NCBI GenBank assembly: GCA_019828545.1
Contig: JACVRA010000095.1
Span: forward strand, 65,305-129,304
Origin: Paracamarosporium sp. OC-R06-R3
Taxonomy: Eukaryota > Ascomycota > Dothideomycetes > Pleosporales > Didymosphaeriaceae
Direction: 5' to 3'
Length of the DNA stretch: 64,000 nucleotides
Below, one piece after another: positions 34,514 to 46,813 of this stretch; positions within the stretch are counted from its first letter, which is position 1; each line of letters starts with the position of its first letter. The notes below the pieces were generated by a model. It saw nothing but the letters and a program-made list of their open reading frames with translations, did not search any database and was not told where the DNA came from. The position numbers and the translations under genes were made by a program.

Positions 34514-35374
34514 GGTTTGTGGTGCCAGTTCTTTTCTGACGAAAAAAAGTTCACGATATATAGAGATTTAAACCCCTGCTAGATTCAAATCATGTGTTGA
34601 GCTCAACTACAACAATTGGTCGCGTATTGTTGACCGAGGCATCTCAGAAGAGCTATGACCACCTTCGCTCGTGCTGATCTAAGAAAACCTCCCTTGCTTG
34701 TAACTCAACGAAACCTTGACATTCTCTTTCTATATCACTAAAAAAAAGAATTACTCTTCGAGTAGAAATTGAATCAACTGGTTTGAGCTTGCTCTGTAGG
34801 TTAAGAGATGTTTCGGTTAATATTCGGTGAATTTCTTCCCACCAGAGCCCCACCTTCATTCACATGTTGCACGTGTTGGTGAGTGGAAGGAGGGCGAAAA
34901 CTTGAATTGAAATACGATGACTGAGCAATAAATAGTGATGTTGTCGAGCTGCTTTAATAATCTCCGAACAGGCATCTGCTTGACAGTTTCAGCTTTGGTC
35001 GAAGAGTGGTGTAGCATCTTTTGACACAAAGGTCAGGAGTTCTCAGCCTTCCCAATATTGATTCACGGCCACCGATGTAAGAATTTGGTGGGAGAGCGCC
35101 AAGACCCCACCAACTTCATATACGGGAGGCCGTTTATCTACTTTGAGACGGCGTGCATCAACGTTGGGAGGCCGTGCATCAGCAGTGGGAGGCCGAGAAT
35201 TTCTCACCATAAAGAACATGACCCAGTAACAAACTCTCAGCCTTGCACCAGCTAGCCTGTTACTTCTTCATTTGACTGTGCTTCACGTCTTCTTTAACCA
35301 CAGTAGACGGGTATCTCACACTGCCCTTTACAGCACTTTCAATTGACCCCGAAGAACCCGTCTAGAAGGTCAAG
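34514..35374. other. Divergent promoter region with short repeats
   Basis: This 0.86 kb gap lies between the AYR1-like gene (minus) and the methyltransferase gene (plus). It contains three copies of GGGAGGCCG about 1.2-1.3 kb... upstream of neither gene body, at 35124-35195, listed separately. No gene is supported. Confidence 0.45.
35124..35195 (+). repeat. Three GGGAGGCCG repeats in promoter region
   Basis: GGGAGGCCG occurs at 35124-35132, 35166-35174 and 35187-35195. CGTGCATCA occurs twice, once before and once overlapping the second copy. The array ends about 180 bp before the methyltransferase start. It could be a regulator-binding array or a small sequence expansion. Confidence 0.6.
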
Positions 35375-36279
35375 ATGCCTCCACCATCATGGATCCAAAC
35401 TTTGATTAGACTACTGGGACCAACGTTCATTCTCGTAATCGCCATATACCGTATGCCATCAACCCAAAGAAGCACACACCCAACATCTACACAAAGTCCA
35501 AACTTACCATCTCAATAGATTTCATCATGACCATCCTAGAAATCATCTTTATCGAACGCCAACCCACCAAGCTCGCCAGCCTCACAGAGATACGCTATAA
35601 ATCATTTGCCCGCCTCTGGAGGCATAATGGCGCCGCCTGGTCCGAAGAGATGCCAGGCCCATTCGACGATCTTGTCAGTAAATGCCGCGGAGTCATCCTC
35701 GACATTGGTCCTGGATCCGGCGAGCTTCTGGAGCGATTTACCCCGGAGGGTATCACTGCGATTTACGGCGCCGAACCTGCCGTAGACATGCATGCGAAAC
35801 TGCTTGAGAATGCGCAAAAAGCTGGCTTCGATGGGAAGTATCATGCGCTACTTTGCGGTGGCGAGCCAGAAAGTTTAATTCCTGCTCTACATAAGAGTGG
35901 TGTTTTTGGTTCGAGCGGAATGAGATTAACGACTGAAGACGGAGTCTTCGATGAGATTTGCTGCTTGAGAGTGTTGTGTGGAGTGCCTCGTCCCAGGGAG
36001 ACGATCAAGGGGCTGTATGCATTGTTGAAACCTGGAGGTAGAATGGTCATCTGCGAGCATGTTGTTAATCCATGGCGGACTGAAGGGAGTCTCGCAGCGC
36101 GAGCCATGCAGTTTGTGTATACGATTCTAGGATGGCCTTTGTTCTCAGGTGGGTGTCAGATACAGAGAAATACGACTGAGTTTTTAAGAGAAGCGGGAGA
36201 GTGGGAAAAGTTTCAGTTGGAGTATGTGGAGCCGAAGAATGTAGTTCCGTTTGTTGTAGGGGAGCTGATCAAGATATGA
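35375..36279 (+). CDS. METTL7-like SAM-dependent methyltransferase, membrane anchored
   Basis: Exons are 35375-35450 and 35519-36279, for 278 residues. The N-terminus has hydrophobic segments (IRLLGPTFILVIAIYHFIMTILEIIF) that should hold it in a membrane. The SAM-binding domain starts at VILDIGPGSGELLERF (motif I) and includes YGAEPAVDMH (motif II), DEICCLRVLCGV and LLKPGGRMVICEHV (motif III/post-III). This layout is like METTL7/TMT1 of animals and the many fungal relatives, which methylate small thiols, lipids or metabolites. The exon 1 ATG gives the complete anchor. It sits between two SDR genes and upstream of a CYP505, so a shared pathway is possible. I cannot tell the substrate. Confidence 0.84.
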
Positions 36280-36712
36280 TGATGCTTCTTTCGCATTTTG
36301 CGATCGCAACGCCATGACCTTTGCTTAATGATACTTATTCACTTTGTGGAGTGATGCTGGTTGAAAACGTAGATGTATTTGAAAAGTTGATAAGACAACC
36401 ACGTTCACCGTCGCGTCGGAACCCGAGAAAAATCTATGTTCTGGCGATCGCATCAGGATACAAGAGAATCTATACCAAGGCAATCATATCAGTCATCGTA
36501 ATCAATGATGATGGTGATGTTTTTGGGGTGCTGTCAAAAGTAGAGCAAATAAGTGGGATCACGACCGAGGATGCATCTCGGTTGGGCCTAGCACTTTCCG
36601 AAACAATAACGATGACGTCCCTCTCTTTACACGTCCCCAAGAGTGGGACGGCTTGTAAAGTCACCGCCGACGCCAGTAATGGAATCTCTGTTCTTCATCA
36701 ACGCATCTAAAT
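36280..36712. other. Intergenic
   Basis: This short gap between two plus-strand genes should hold the promoter of the carbonyl reductase-like gene. An open frame over 36321-36710 has no recognisable features. Confidence 0.5.
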
Positions 36713-37726
36713 ATGGCATACAGTCGCGTAGGAGTCGTGACCGGCGCAAACAAGGTATGAGCGGCCTCGCGAAACTTGGAGCATGCAACTAATCGCGCCT
36801 AGGGCATTGGACTCGCAATCGGTATGCACCCCTCATGCGACCGTGTCAAATATGTTCCTCTAATGCAGACCAGTCCGACAGCTAGCCCTGCAATATCCGA
36901 AGTCTCCTCTACAAAATGGTCCTTTCCTGATCTACCTCACTGCTCGCGATCAGGGCCGAGGTGAAGCCGCATTGAAAGACCTACATGAGGATACTCAACT
37001 CAAACAGGCAAAGGCTCTGAAGAGTGACGGAGGCCAGTCTGAGATTAAATATCATCAACTAGATATAACCGACCACAAAAGCGTGGAGACCTTCGCAGCG
37101 CACCTCAAGCAAACGCATGGGGATGGTATCGACTTCGTGATCAACAACGCCGGCATTGCCATGAATGGCTTTGGTAGGTTCTTTCTACGACATGCACCGG
37201 CAAAGCGGCTGATTTCGTAGATGCCAACATTGTCAAAACTACTTTGGGCTGCAACTATTACAACACCATGGAGGCGTGCCACACATTCTTGCCGCTCTTG
37301 AAATCGGAAGGTCGACTAGTCAACGTCGCTAGCATGGGTGGTAAACTCAATAAATATTCTGACGATGTTCGGAATCGATTCCTCTCAGCCAAGGCTGAGA
37401 GCGATATTACTAGTATCATGAAAGACTTCGCATCCGCAGTGGAAGGTGGTAAAGAGAAGGAGGCGGGATTCCCAAGCGCTGCATATGCCGTTTCGAAGGC
37501 TGGGCTAATTGGCGCTACCAAGGCACTTGCTCGAGCTGAAACAGAGAAGGGTAGCAAGATTCTAGTAAACGCTTGCTGCCCAGGCTACGTCAACACGGAC
37601 ATGACAAAGGGTAACGGGGTCAAGACGCCTGACGAAGGCGCGCAGACTCCAGTTACGCTTGCTTTGGCTGACATTAAAGGAGCATCAGGGGAATTCTGGC
37701 AGAGCGAGAAGCCTATCGAGTGGTAG
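36713..37726 (+). CDS. Carbonyl reductase-like short-chain dehydrogenase (CBR1-like)
   Basis: Exons are 36713-36754, 36803-36821, 36874-37173 and 37221-37726, for 288 residues. Exon 2 is a 19-base microexon that supplies the second half of the cofactor motif: VVTGANKGIGLAIV. The rest has LTARDQGRGEAAL, HQLDITDH, DFVINNAGIA, Ser in VASMGG, and AAYAVSKAGLIGATKALARAE with the catalytic Tyr and Lys. The C-terminal CCPGYVNTDMTKGNGVKTPDEGA is the signature of the carbonyl reductase 1 group. These are cytosolic monomeric NADPH enzymes that reduce aldehydes, ketones and quinones. The whole first third depends on correct splicing. Confidence 0.88.
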
Positions 37727-38365
37727 TAGGTATGTAGGAATGGATGCCGTAAAAGGAAATGCTTGAGACGCTTACGCATGAGCATGCCTTATTCAGCAGG
37801 CGTATGATCTCAGTGATGCTGACTTTGCGGTACACCACAATACTTCCGTATCGTGATTGGACCTAACGCTAAGTGGGCGGGGTTGCCTTCTTGACCGTCT
37901 AGTTGGGACCAGCTGCACGAGGCTGACCAATTGCCAGTCGGCCGAACTAATGTATTCGAACTCGACCGAGAGGCGAACAAGATGTGAACGCTCTTGATCC
38001 GGCCCCTAATCTGCGGCCGAGAAAGGATTGCAGCTACATCTCATCTGGTATCTACAGCCAGTACCATCTTGGCTTCGGAGCTCGTGCAGCAATTGACCCA
38101 CTATCACGAACGAGTATAAACAAATTAAGTGCAATGGCTAGCTTAGTGTCAAAACATAAGCAGTTGTGTGCTAATTGCTCCAATTGCGGCTTGTCGGTCC
38201 TTTCATGATGGCTTACTCGCTGCATTCAGGCAAATGTGGAAATCTACGGGACGACATTGTATGCAGTGCGAACCAAACCACGATACGGACTTATTTATTA
38301 AGCGCTCTTGCAACACTTTTCCAAGATATCCTTCCACAGCCACTCTTCATTCGTAAGTCTGCACA
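37727..38365. other. Intergenic, promoter of the CYP505 gene
   Basis: This is 0.64 kb with no supported gene. It should hold the CYP505 promoter. Confidence 0.5.
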
Positions 38366-41300
38366 ATGGCCTCTCAAGACGCATTGCCCATTCCTCAACC
38401 GCCACCTTCCCTCTTGTTTGGTAACGTTGGCGATGTTGACCCGAACAATCTTGCCGCCTCTTTCTGGCATCTCGCTGAGGTCTATGGAGAGATCTTTAAG
38501 CTGAGTCTAGGTGGCCGAACTGTTGTCGTGGTTTCTTCGTATGAGCTGGTTAACGATGTTTGTGATTGGAGTCGCTTTGAGAAGAGAGTTGCTGGGAATC
38601 TGAAGGAAGTTCGGGCTTTGGCCGGTGACGGGTTATTCACAGCTAACACCGAGGAACACAACTGGGGTGTCGCTCACAGAATTCTAATGCCCGTCTTTGG
38701 CCCAATGGGCATTAGGAAGATGTGGGGAGGGATGATGGACATCATATCGCAAATGTTGCTTCGATGGGATCGCTTCGGCTCAGACAACGTTCTCGACTCT
38801 TCCGCTGAGTTTACAAATCTCACATTCGATGCGATCGGTCTTTGTGCTTTCGGTTATCGTTTCAACAACTTCTACTCTGACACCCCGCATCCGTTCTGCA
38901 CGCAGATGACTGACGTTCTTCGCGAGTGCGGTGCTCGTGGCAGTCGACTTGCGATTGAGAATAAGTTGCGCTTTCTTTCAGCTGCGAAAACAGATGCGGA
39001 AATCAAAGCAATGCGGGACTTGTGTAGCGAGATCATCAAGGATCGGATCAAGCATCCGCAGCCCGATAGCAAGGATCTGATGAATCCTATGCTGGAAGGC
39101 AAAGATCCGAAAACCGGAGAGGTAAGCTATGAGATCTTGCTCTATCGTCAGGTATCTGTTGACTTAGGGACCTCTTTCTAGCAAATGTCACATGAAAGCG
39201 TAATAAACAACATGGTGACGTTTCTTGTTGCCGGTCACGAAACAACAAGCGGCACTCTATCCTTTCTCTTCTACCATCTGTTGAAGAACCCAGAGAAATA
39301 TATGGCGGTTCAAGAGGAAGTTGATCGAGTACTTGGCGATAAACCTCTCGAACCGAAGCACCTCGGTGACCTGGTATATATCAAGTTCGCTATTTACGAA
39401 GGTCTGTCGATATATTACGTGGTAATCCAGATCCATCACTGACGTGACAAAGCTCTCCGGTTCATGGGCCCCATCGGCCTCAACTCAAAAGCCCCGAAGC
39501 AGAAGACTAAAATTGCAGGAAAGTATGAAGTCGAGGCCGACTGGCAGATCCTCCTCAACCTCAGAACTTTTATGCGCGATCCAAAGGTTTGGGGTGACGA
39601 TGGCGACCAGTATAAGCCAGAGCGATTCCTCAACGGTGGTTTCGAGAAACTCCCCCCAAATGCTTGGAAACCTTTTGGTGATGGTGAGCGGTCCTGTATC
39701 GGTCGTGGATTTGCGGAGCAAGAGATGGTCATGACGGTTGCATTGATGTTCCAGAATTTCCAGATTGAGATGGCGGACCCCAGTTACGACTTGCGTGAGT
39801 ATATTGGTATGAGGGACGATCCATTTGCGTACTAATGCATGCACAGAGATTCAATCTGCTCTAACCATCAAGCCTGCAAAGTTCGAGATCAAGGTCCGTA
39901 GAAGACCCGGTCGCGACTTGATGGCTGCCCTAGGTGGATCACCGTCTGTTAAAAGCCAGGCCAATGGTCAACGAGCTCCCAATGACAAGACCGGGAAGTC
40001 GGGTGAAGAGAAGCCCGTAACTGTTCTATACGGATCTAATGCAGGGACTTGCAAGACCTACGCTGAAGAGCTGGCCAGCAATGCGCCTCGTTTCGGGTTC
40101 AAAGCTAATGTCGGAACACTTGACTCTGCTACCGAGCATGTTCCCACTGATCAACCTGTTATCATTATTTCTCCCTCCTACGAAGGCAAACCTGCAGACA
40201 ATGCCAAAAAATTCTGTCAGTGGCTTGAAAGCGTCACTTCAGCTGACCAACTCAAGGGCGTCAAGTATGCGGTCTTCAGCGTTGGCAACAGTGAATGGGC
40301 TCACACCTTCCATCGCGTACCAAAGCTTATCGATGAGCGCTTTGAGAAACTTGGTGCAAAGAGGTTCACGAAAACTGGGTTTGTGGATGTCAAATATGAT
40401 GTTGTAGGCCCATGGGAAGACTGGAAAGATGAGATGTGGACCGATCTTCGAAAGTCGAGTGGAATCTCCACCGAGGTATTTGGCGGCGAATTAAAAGTGG
40501 AAATCACTCCACCCAAGTTTGCGTCCCACCTCGGCGGACCTGATATCAGCTACGGAACCGTGATGGTGAACCGAGATATTAGCGAACCTGGTGTTGGTCT
40601 GCAGAAGAAACACATCGAGGTTCAGCTTCCGCCAGGCATGTCCTATAGATCTGTAAGTCAGCTAAGTATTGTCTATTGAGGTATAATTAGTTAACATACT
40701 GTTACTCTAGGGCGATTACCTGGTAGTACTGCCGACCAACAACATTCATTTAGTTCGCCGTACGCTCAAGCGTTTCGATGTTTCCCCAGATGATTCGATC
40801 ACCGTAACCGGTACCCACAAAGAATTCCTTTCACCCAATGTACCAATCTCAATCTTTGACCTCTTAATGACCAGGGTCGAGCTTGGCACCCCTGCGACGC
40901 AAAGGCAAATTCAAACCCTGATCGATGTGACGCCAGAACACAAACGTGCCAACTTATCGCACTTTCTCGATGATGACACGCACAAGAAAGAGATCCTGGG
41001 AAAGCGCTTTACGGTTCTGGATCTTTTGGAAGATACTCCCGACTGTGCACTTCCCTTCGAAAAGTATCTCGACTGGCTGCAGCCGCTTTCGCCACGCCAG
41101 TACAGCATTTCCTCCTCGCCTCTGGCCACTGTCGAGTTCGTGCAACAAAGCAATGGAACCGCAGCGCAAAAGATGACAGCCTCTCTGACCTACGATGTCC
41201 ATGACGAGCCGGCCCTTTCAGGGCACGGCCAGTTCCATGGCGTTGCCTCGACCTATCTCGAGCATAAGCAGCTGGGCGAAAAGATACGTTGCTATGCGCG

Positions 41301-41811
41301 CTCCACTAATGTTAATTTCCACCTCCCGCTTGATCCTTTGACTCCTGTCATTATGGTCTGTGCAGGTACCGGCATCGCGCCTATGCGGGGCTTCATTCAA
41401 GAACGTGCAACCATGAAAGCCGCGCGCAAGACGTCCTTCGGTCCTGCAATTCTGTACTTTGGTTGCCGCGACCATGAGAAGGACTACATATATGCTGACG
41501 AGCTTCGTCAGTGGGAGAACGACGGTGTAGTTTCGGTGCGTCCAAGTTTCTCAAAAAATCCCCCACCTGGTGGAGAAAAAACGCCGAAGTATGTGCCTGA
41601 TAGGATGTGGGAAGAAAGAGAAGAGTTGTGTGAGCTATTCAAGAACGGAGCGAAGATTTTTGTTTGTGGGAGTGCAGCAAAGTTGGGCAAGAGCACGGCG
41701 GATGTCTGTAAGAAGATATGGAAAGAGGCAACCGGCAAGAGTGAGAAGGAGGCAGAGGAGTGGTTAGAGAGGGTAAGAGAAGATAGATATGTTAGCGATA
41801 CTTTTGAATAG
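38366..41811 (+). CDS. CYP505-type self-sufficient P450:P450 reductase fusion
   Basis: Exons are 38366-39121, 39182-39401, 39453-39794, 39847-40652 and 40711-41811, for 1074 residues, the family length. The P450 half lacks a membrane anchor. It has the I-helix AGHETTSG, ExxR as EALR (made by splicing), PERF and the heme loop FGDGERSCIGRGF with Cys407. The reductase half has the FMN motif YGSNAGTCKTYAEEL, then a FAD domain with SPRQYSISSSP, the NADPH loop VCAGTGIAPMRGF and a C-terminal FVCGSAAKLGK. Family members such as bacterial P450 BM3 and Fusarium P450foxy hydroxylate fatty acids near the omega end without a partner protein. Two SDRs and a methyltransferase precede it, all but the first on this strand. 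Some CYP505s instead work in polyketide pathways. Confidence 0.95.
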
Positions 41812-41982
41812 GGGATCATTAAATTGGGCTGTGTGCATTGGTTGCTGCGGCGAATTGCTTTGGTTGAAAACCGGAATACAAATTTGTCAAAGAGCCACCC
41901 AGATCCTCCGTTATCATAATGAACGCCAAATACATGCAGTGATAAAGGTCCGACTCTAATACAAGATATCCTACAATGACGT

Positions 41983-43188
41983 CTAGTTCCTGACTACACG
42001 ACCTGTTCGCCGACCGTCACGTTGTGCTAGGTAGTTGGTGTATTTGTCGTACATCTCCCAATTTGTGTTTTGAAGGGCGTGTACATAGGGCCCGTCGTCA
42101 ATTACGAGTCCGTCATCGCTTTCGCTGTCATTGCCTTCTTCCATGTTTTTGCCTTCGTCTGGTGTCTCTTCAGTGGTCGTGATGCGTGCGACGAGCTCCG
42201 GGGGCTCTTCGTCCGCTCGCTCTTGACTTGCTCGAACCCCCTGGAATTCTAAGTCCTTCACGTCTTCAAGGTAAATCGTGCTTATCGTCTTGGGATACCA
42301 TGTCCGCTCTCTACTAAGCTCCGGGTCAGGAGCTTGGGCGCCAAAATCAATCCTCACAGGCATAAACTGCGCCGCCCAGACGCGCTCGTCTTCGTGTCCG
42401 AAGCCATTCTGCGCTACATTTGACTTTTCATGCCGCGCTTCCGCCTGCACTTTGGCAACTCCCGGGGGACCCCCAGCGGCTGCACCGACATCTGCACCAC
42501 CGTGTGCAGAAAGCTCGTTCGATGCATTATCCTCAAAATGATACTCACCCCCAGTGAGATACTGCACGCCTGTGACAAGCCAAAGCTCCGGCGCTTTCCA
42601 TGTATGCATGCCATGTTTCCCCTTGTATTTGAGTGTTGCATGCGTTCTTAACCATTGCTCTACCCCATCCTGCTTGAGAACTTCTTCGAGGAAGGCTTCA
42701 GGACGTCTAATTCTTACACGGCGACCAGAAGTACCTGTGAGGACGACTGTAGTGAAGTTCTCGCGCTTCGAACCGGCACCGAACAAACTGCTGAAGTTCA
42801 TGCCAGCAGATCTCATGTGGGACCGTTGGAACTGTACTGAAAAGCCCTTGCCGTCGATCTCTTCTCCTCGTGTGAATCTTTTGATGTGTGCTTCATAATC
42901 GGCTTGTTCAGTAAGGCTGTGGGTCGTTAGATAACGAATTTGGAATAGTTTGTTGAAGAAAAGAAAAGGGAAGAGTGCGTTTTGGCATGAGAGTAGAACT
43001 TAATTTTTCGCCCTCGTGCAGCACTATTGAGGATGAACTTACTCTTCACGATATTCGAACCGATCACGCCCTAATCCATCAACCGGCTCCAACGGGTTCA
43101 GATACAAACTCCCCAGTCGAAGATCTTCTGGCAGCACAGCCCTCTCGTAAGTCAAGAATGTCCGCTTCTGTTGCCCACGTAATGCCAT
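41983..43188 (-). CDS. Unrecognised fungal protein, divergent partner of the CHAT gene
   Basis: Exons are 43188-43043 and 42916-41983, for 359 residues. The intron (126 bp) joins EYREE/D to LTEQADYEAHIK in frame. I do not recognise a named domain. Visible parts are an N-terminal LRLGSLYLNPLEPVDGL, a Gly/Ser-containing middle (MNFSSLFGAGSKRENFTTVVLTG), a conserved-looking APELWLVTGVQYLTGGEYHF, a second ordered block with VWAAQFMPVRIDF, and an acidic, probably disordered region around residues 280-335 before a short basic end. The LxLGxxxxxP opening and the WLVTGVxxxxGG element recall an unnamed fungal family I have seen in outline only. There is no signal peptide or transmembrane helix. Its start faces the CHAT gene start 1.06 kb away. 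A gasdermin-like pore former is a speculative option. Confidence 0.7.
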
Positions 43189-44250
43189 CGTAGAAATTTG
43201 GAAACGGAAAATCGCAGTGAGGCAAGCGGAAAGCTAAGGAATTCAACAACTTATTATCGGAACTGGACTGAGATGAGCGAAATGAACGAGCGTACTTCAG
43301 ATGAAAAGAGAAGGATTTATGCGAGTGGTAGAACAAGTGACGCCACCTGAGGCTGTGCATCACAGCCTTATTTTGGTGGTCACAACGGACGAAAGCTTCG
43401 CCACGGGAGATAGGCTGCTACGATACAACCGTCATGCGCCCCATTGCAAGGGTATCTCAGCTGCCAGCCTAGTTATTCATCCATTGCCCTCCCTGGGGGC
43501 GGAAAACCGATGCAGCGCAAAGTTGGTAGCTTTGTAATATCCGTGCGCCGTAGGCGTTTTTCTGATTCTTGCAGGAAAGAAAAGGAAGACGTTCGAAGTG
43601 TACTAACCCACGACCGTGTATCTGTCTGATGGAGTTGTGGCGTTAGCCATCTTCCCACTTTCATGCTAGCCTCGAAGCGGGCGCTACAGGAGCGCTCCGC
43701 CCCGCACTCGATCGCCAACCTCGAAACTGCAACTCAATTCTTTCGCGTAAAATGCTTCATGATCCACCAGTTGTCGTCATGTGCAGCATGGGGGGTTCGT
43801 GTCCAGGGCCGGGGGCTAGAATACAACCCTGTTCGGTGTGCTACCCAAGCCACCCCAGACGAAGGCCAGAGGCACCGAAGATAGCCAGAAGAGCCGCATG
43901 TTGGTGACACTAGTCGAGGACTGGCGGCCGCCTTAGATGAATTACTTATTCTTTCGGCTGCCTTCGAGTGCACTCATTTCAGCTTTCAGCACGTTCCTAA
44001 CTTTTGAGGATCACTGCGTCCGGAGCCTTGCCACCTGAAACGAGGAACCGGTGATCCCACAGCCTACAGCCTTGTCGCGCACTCTTCAACAACGCCTTTT
44101 GTCCTCGCTTTTGATCCAGGTCTCTCACGTTACTTTCTTACACACGGTATCTGATTGCTAGCTTTGGGCTACACCACAGTCATCACATTGCAGCCTAGCA
44201 AAGGCAACCCAAAGATCGGTACCACATTGTTGCATGGCCCTGGTATCGCG
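43189..44250. other. Divergent promoter region between CHAT gene and partner
   Basis: This is 1.06 kb between two divergent starts. The reading frame of the CHAT protein is open back to about 44155 without an ATG, so a further 5' exon cannot be excluded. No other gene is supported. Confidence 0.45.
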
Positions 44251-46813
44251 ATGACTAGACGTCGACCGTCCAGCCTTGTTCCAGAGGAGTTGCCGTACGG
44301 AGACGCTTCATTGCGTACAATACCTGCGAATCACCATGTCCCTTCTTTACACGAGATCGTCACAAGTCCATCCCTCAAGAGAAAACTTACACCCTCCCAG
44401 GAGCACGGTTCATCAAGCTATTTCCCTTCAATTGATTCTTCGTCTGATAAAGATGCAAAAGTTAAGAGCATTCTTTGCGATGGCCTACACAAGGAGAGAG
44501 ACGCGGACACCGAGACTGATACAAGAAAAAGAGATCAGTATCTTACGGAAGCCCTAAAAATCTACAACGAAGGCTGCAATGCATCCGAGCTTTATAGCAA
44601 GATCAGCGACTCCGATGGTGCTCGCATCTGGCTATTTGATCGCTCAGAGTGGGCTAACGTGTTCTTCTCTGCCGCCCGAGTCTGCACTCAGTTCGCAAAA
44701 CAGCCACCGCAAGACCGCAATGGAGATACGATCCTTCCGCGACAATTCAAATGCAACGGACCGGTGCTGGCTGCACCTGACTGGAACCACCAGGCGCTTC
44801 AGTACCTTGAACAGGGCAGATCTCGCTCATTACTGCAGTCTATAAGTCAGGGATACACTGTAACGGACAAAGAACGTTGGATCTTGTACGAGGCTGTAAA
44901 AAACGACATGAGTGTGGTTGTCGATGCTGCCATGCGATCGATCAAAACCACTACCTCACAGCCACCCGCGCCGCCCCTCACCAACGACGATACACCACCA
45001 GAAATCATCACAGAGCTTGAGCAATTTCGTGAGTCTCCAGCATCAGTATCGAATTCCCAAAGAACACGTACACCCCCTCATAGAGGACTGGAGGAGAATT
45101 CATCGAAAACTAGTCGACGGTCAAAGGTACGTTTCCTGCCTATTTCGTCTCAAACTTATCTTCAAGAGCCGAGCTGTATCCGCTCTGGAGGAGGTTATAA
45201 AGCTGGTTCGGTATATACATGGAGATCAAGGCTAACATTAATAGTTGCATACGCATAACGGTTCACGACTGTCGCTTCAGACTTCAAACCCGACTAAGTT
45301 CTCGAACGACTCCACCACGAATTCACCTTCATCAATACTGTCCACGTACCGTATCGACGAAGAGCTTTTGGCGAAATGGAAAATTCAAATGCGCTGGCGG
45401 AAAGCGATGCTCTTCGCACGAACCGGAAATCCCAATCTCGGTGACGTTCTACTGGGAGATATTGAAAAGCTAAGGGGTAGCATTCCTGAGGATACTATTG
45501 TAGTGGAATATGCGCTGGCTTCAACCCCGCCTTATGGAATCATGACAATCGTAGCCGCATCCGACGGTATTCGAGTAGCCGAATGGAAAGAGACTGATGT
45601 CACCACTGTTCAAAAAAGCATAGAAGAGCTACGATTGTCGATGGAATTTGCACAACCTACGCTGGAGTCTACCAGAGCAGCCCCTATATCGAGTCCTACG
45701 ACGCCACGATCGACAGTTCGACCTTCTCTTCCTCAACGTAATGCATCAGCAATATGTCAGAAAAATTTGAGCAATCTTCTCTCTGCCTCAGTGGTAGCAC
45801 CAGTTGAACCACACCTAGGCGGAATCAAGAAGCTGATCATCATACCTTCGGGCGATTTGGCCAATGTCCCCTGGACGATCTTTTTCAACTTGCCTATCAC
45901 TGTAGTACCTAGCCTCAACATTTGGAATCGCCTCCAAACACAGTTAGCTTCAGCAGAGAAACAACACCCAAAGATCTCTGTAGTCAGCAATGCACCAATA
46001 GACAAGGAGAAGAAACGGAAGAACCTGCCAGCAATTCGAGATATTCCATACTCACGAATGGAAGCACTGGCAATCGCTCGGGGGCACCAAAAGGATCTTA
46101 CCCCCTTTATCGCGGATGAAAAGAGCCGCAACGATTTCAAAGAAGAAGCCGATGGGGCGCACATCCTGCATTTATGCGCTCATAGCACTTTCGACCCAAA
46201 GTTCCCATTGAACTCATCTATCCAACTCTTTCAAGAGCCACTTACCATGTCTGACTGGCGCGAACTGTCGATAAGTGCCGACCTGGTAGTGTTCAGTTCA
46301 TGTCTATCAGGTATGTAAACCTCTTTCACGATGTCACATCAAATCCAGATCGTGCACATTAGCATCTTTGTCTATACTAACATCACCACAGGCATCTCAA
46401 AAGCATACGATTCTGGCAGTGCAATCGGCTTCGCACATACTCTTCTCGCTACAGGAACAGGGGCTTTCGTGGGAAGTCTCTGGCCTGTCAACGATGCGGC
46501 CACTCTCCTACTCATGGTCATGTTTTACGAGGAGCTGCGAAAGTCGCTGCCTCCCGCGGAAGCGCTCCACGCGGCACAGATGCGGATGCGCAATTTGACG
46601 GAGACCGACTTGTTTGACATAATCGACGAGTTGCAGCAGCACTTCATTCATGGGGATGCTGATGAGTTTGTCATCGAACCAATGGATCTAATCGAGCAGT
46701 TGAAGGAGCAAAAGGTCATGGAGCTCCGGGAAGAGAGGTACTGGGCTGCTTTTGTGCTCACCGGATACGGGTCTAGGGCATTATATCACGATAGCCAAGG
46801 GGTAGAGGTATGA
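44251..46813 (+). CDS. CHAT-domain (caspase-like) protein
   Basis: Exons are 44251-45126, 45245-46310 and 46392-46813, for 787 residues. The N-terminal 290 residues hold weak helical repeats, including LEQGRSRSLLQSIS, which usually precedes CHAT domains, and a poorly conserved, Ser/Thr/Pro-rich linker. The C-terminal CHAT domain has KLIIIPSGDLANVPW, IPYSRMEALAIAR, LHLCAHSTFDPKFPLNSSIQL with His605, and ADLVVFSSCLSG with Cys645, then GFAHTLLATGTGAFVGSLWPVND. His605 and Cys645 match the catalytic dyad of this clan CD peptidase family, related to caspases and separase. In fungi and bacteria such proteins act in programmed cell death and allorecognition or immunity. Without a C-terminal extension beyond the domain, the N-terminal part is the likely sensor or partner-binding region. 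The exon 1 start is the first in-frame ATG and is uncertain. Confidence 0.86.

Noticed and set aside
42414..43188. Firm naming of the CHAT neighbour as a gasdermin
   Set aside because: The genomic setting fits, but its N-terminus does not match fungal gasdermins that I know, so I kept it as unrecognised.
44912..45235. Alternative frame in the linker of the CHAT gene reading WRRIHRKLVDG
   Set aside because: It resembles CHAT linker sequence slightly, but using it would need an 18-base intron or a frameshift; the main frame splices cleanly.
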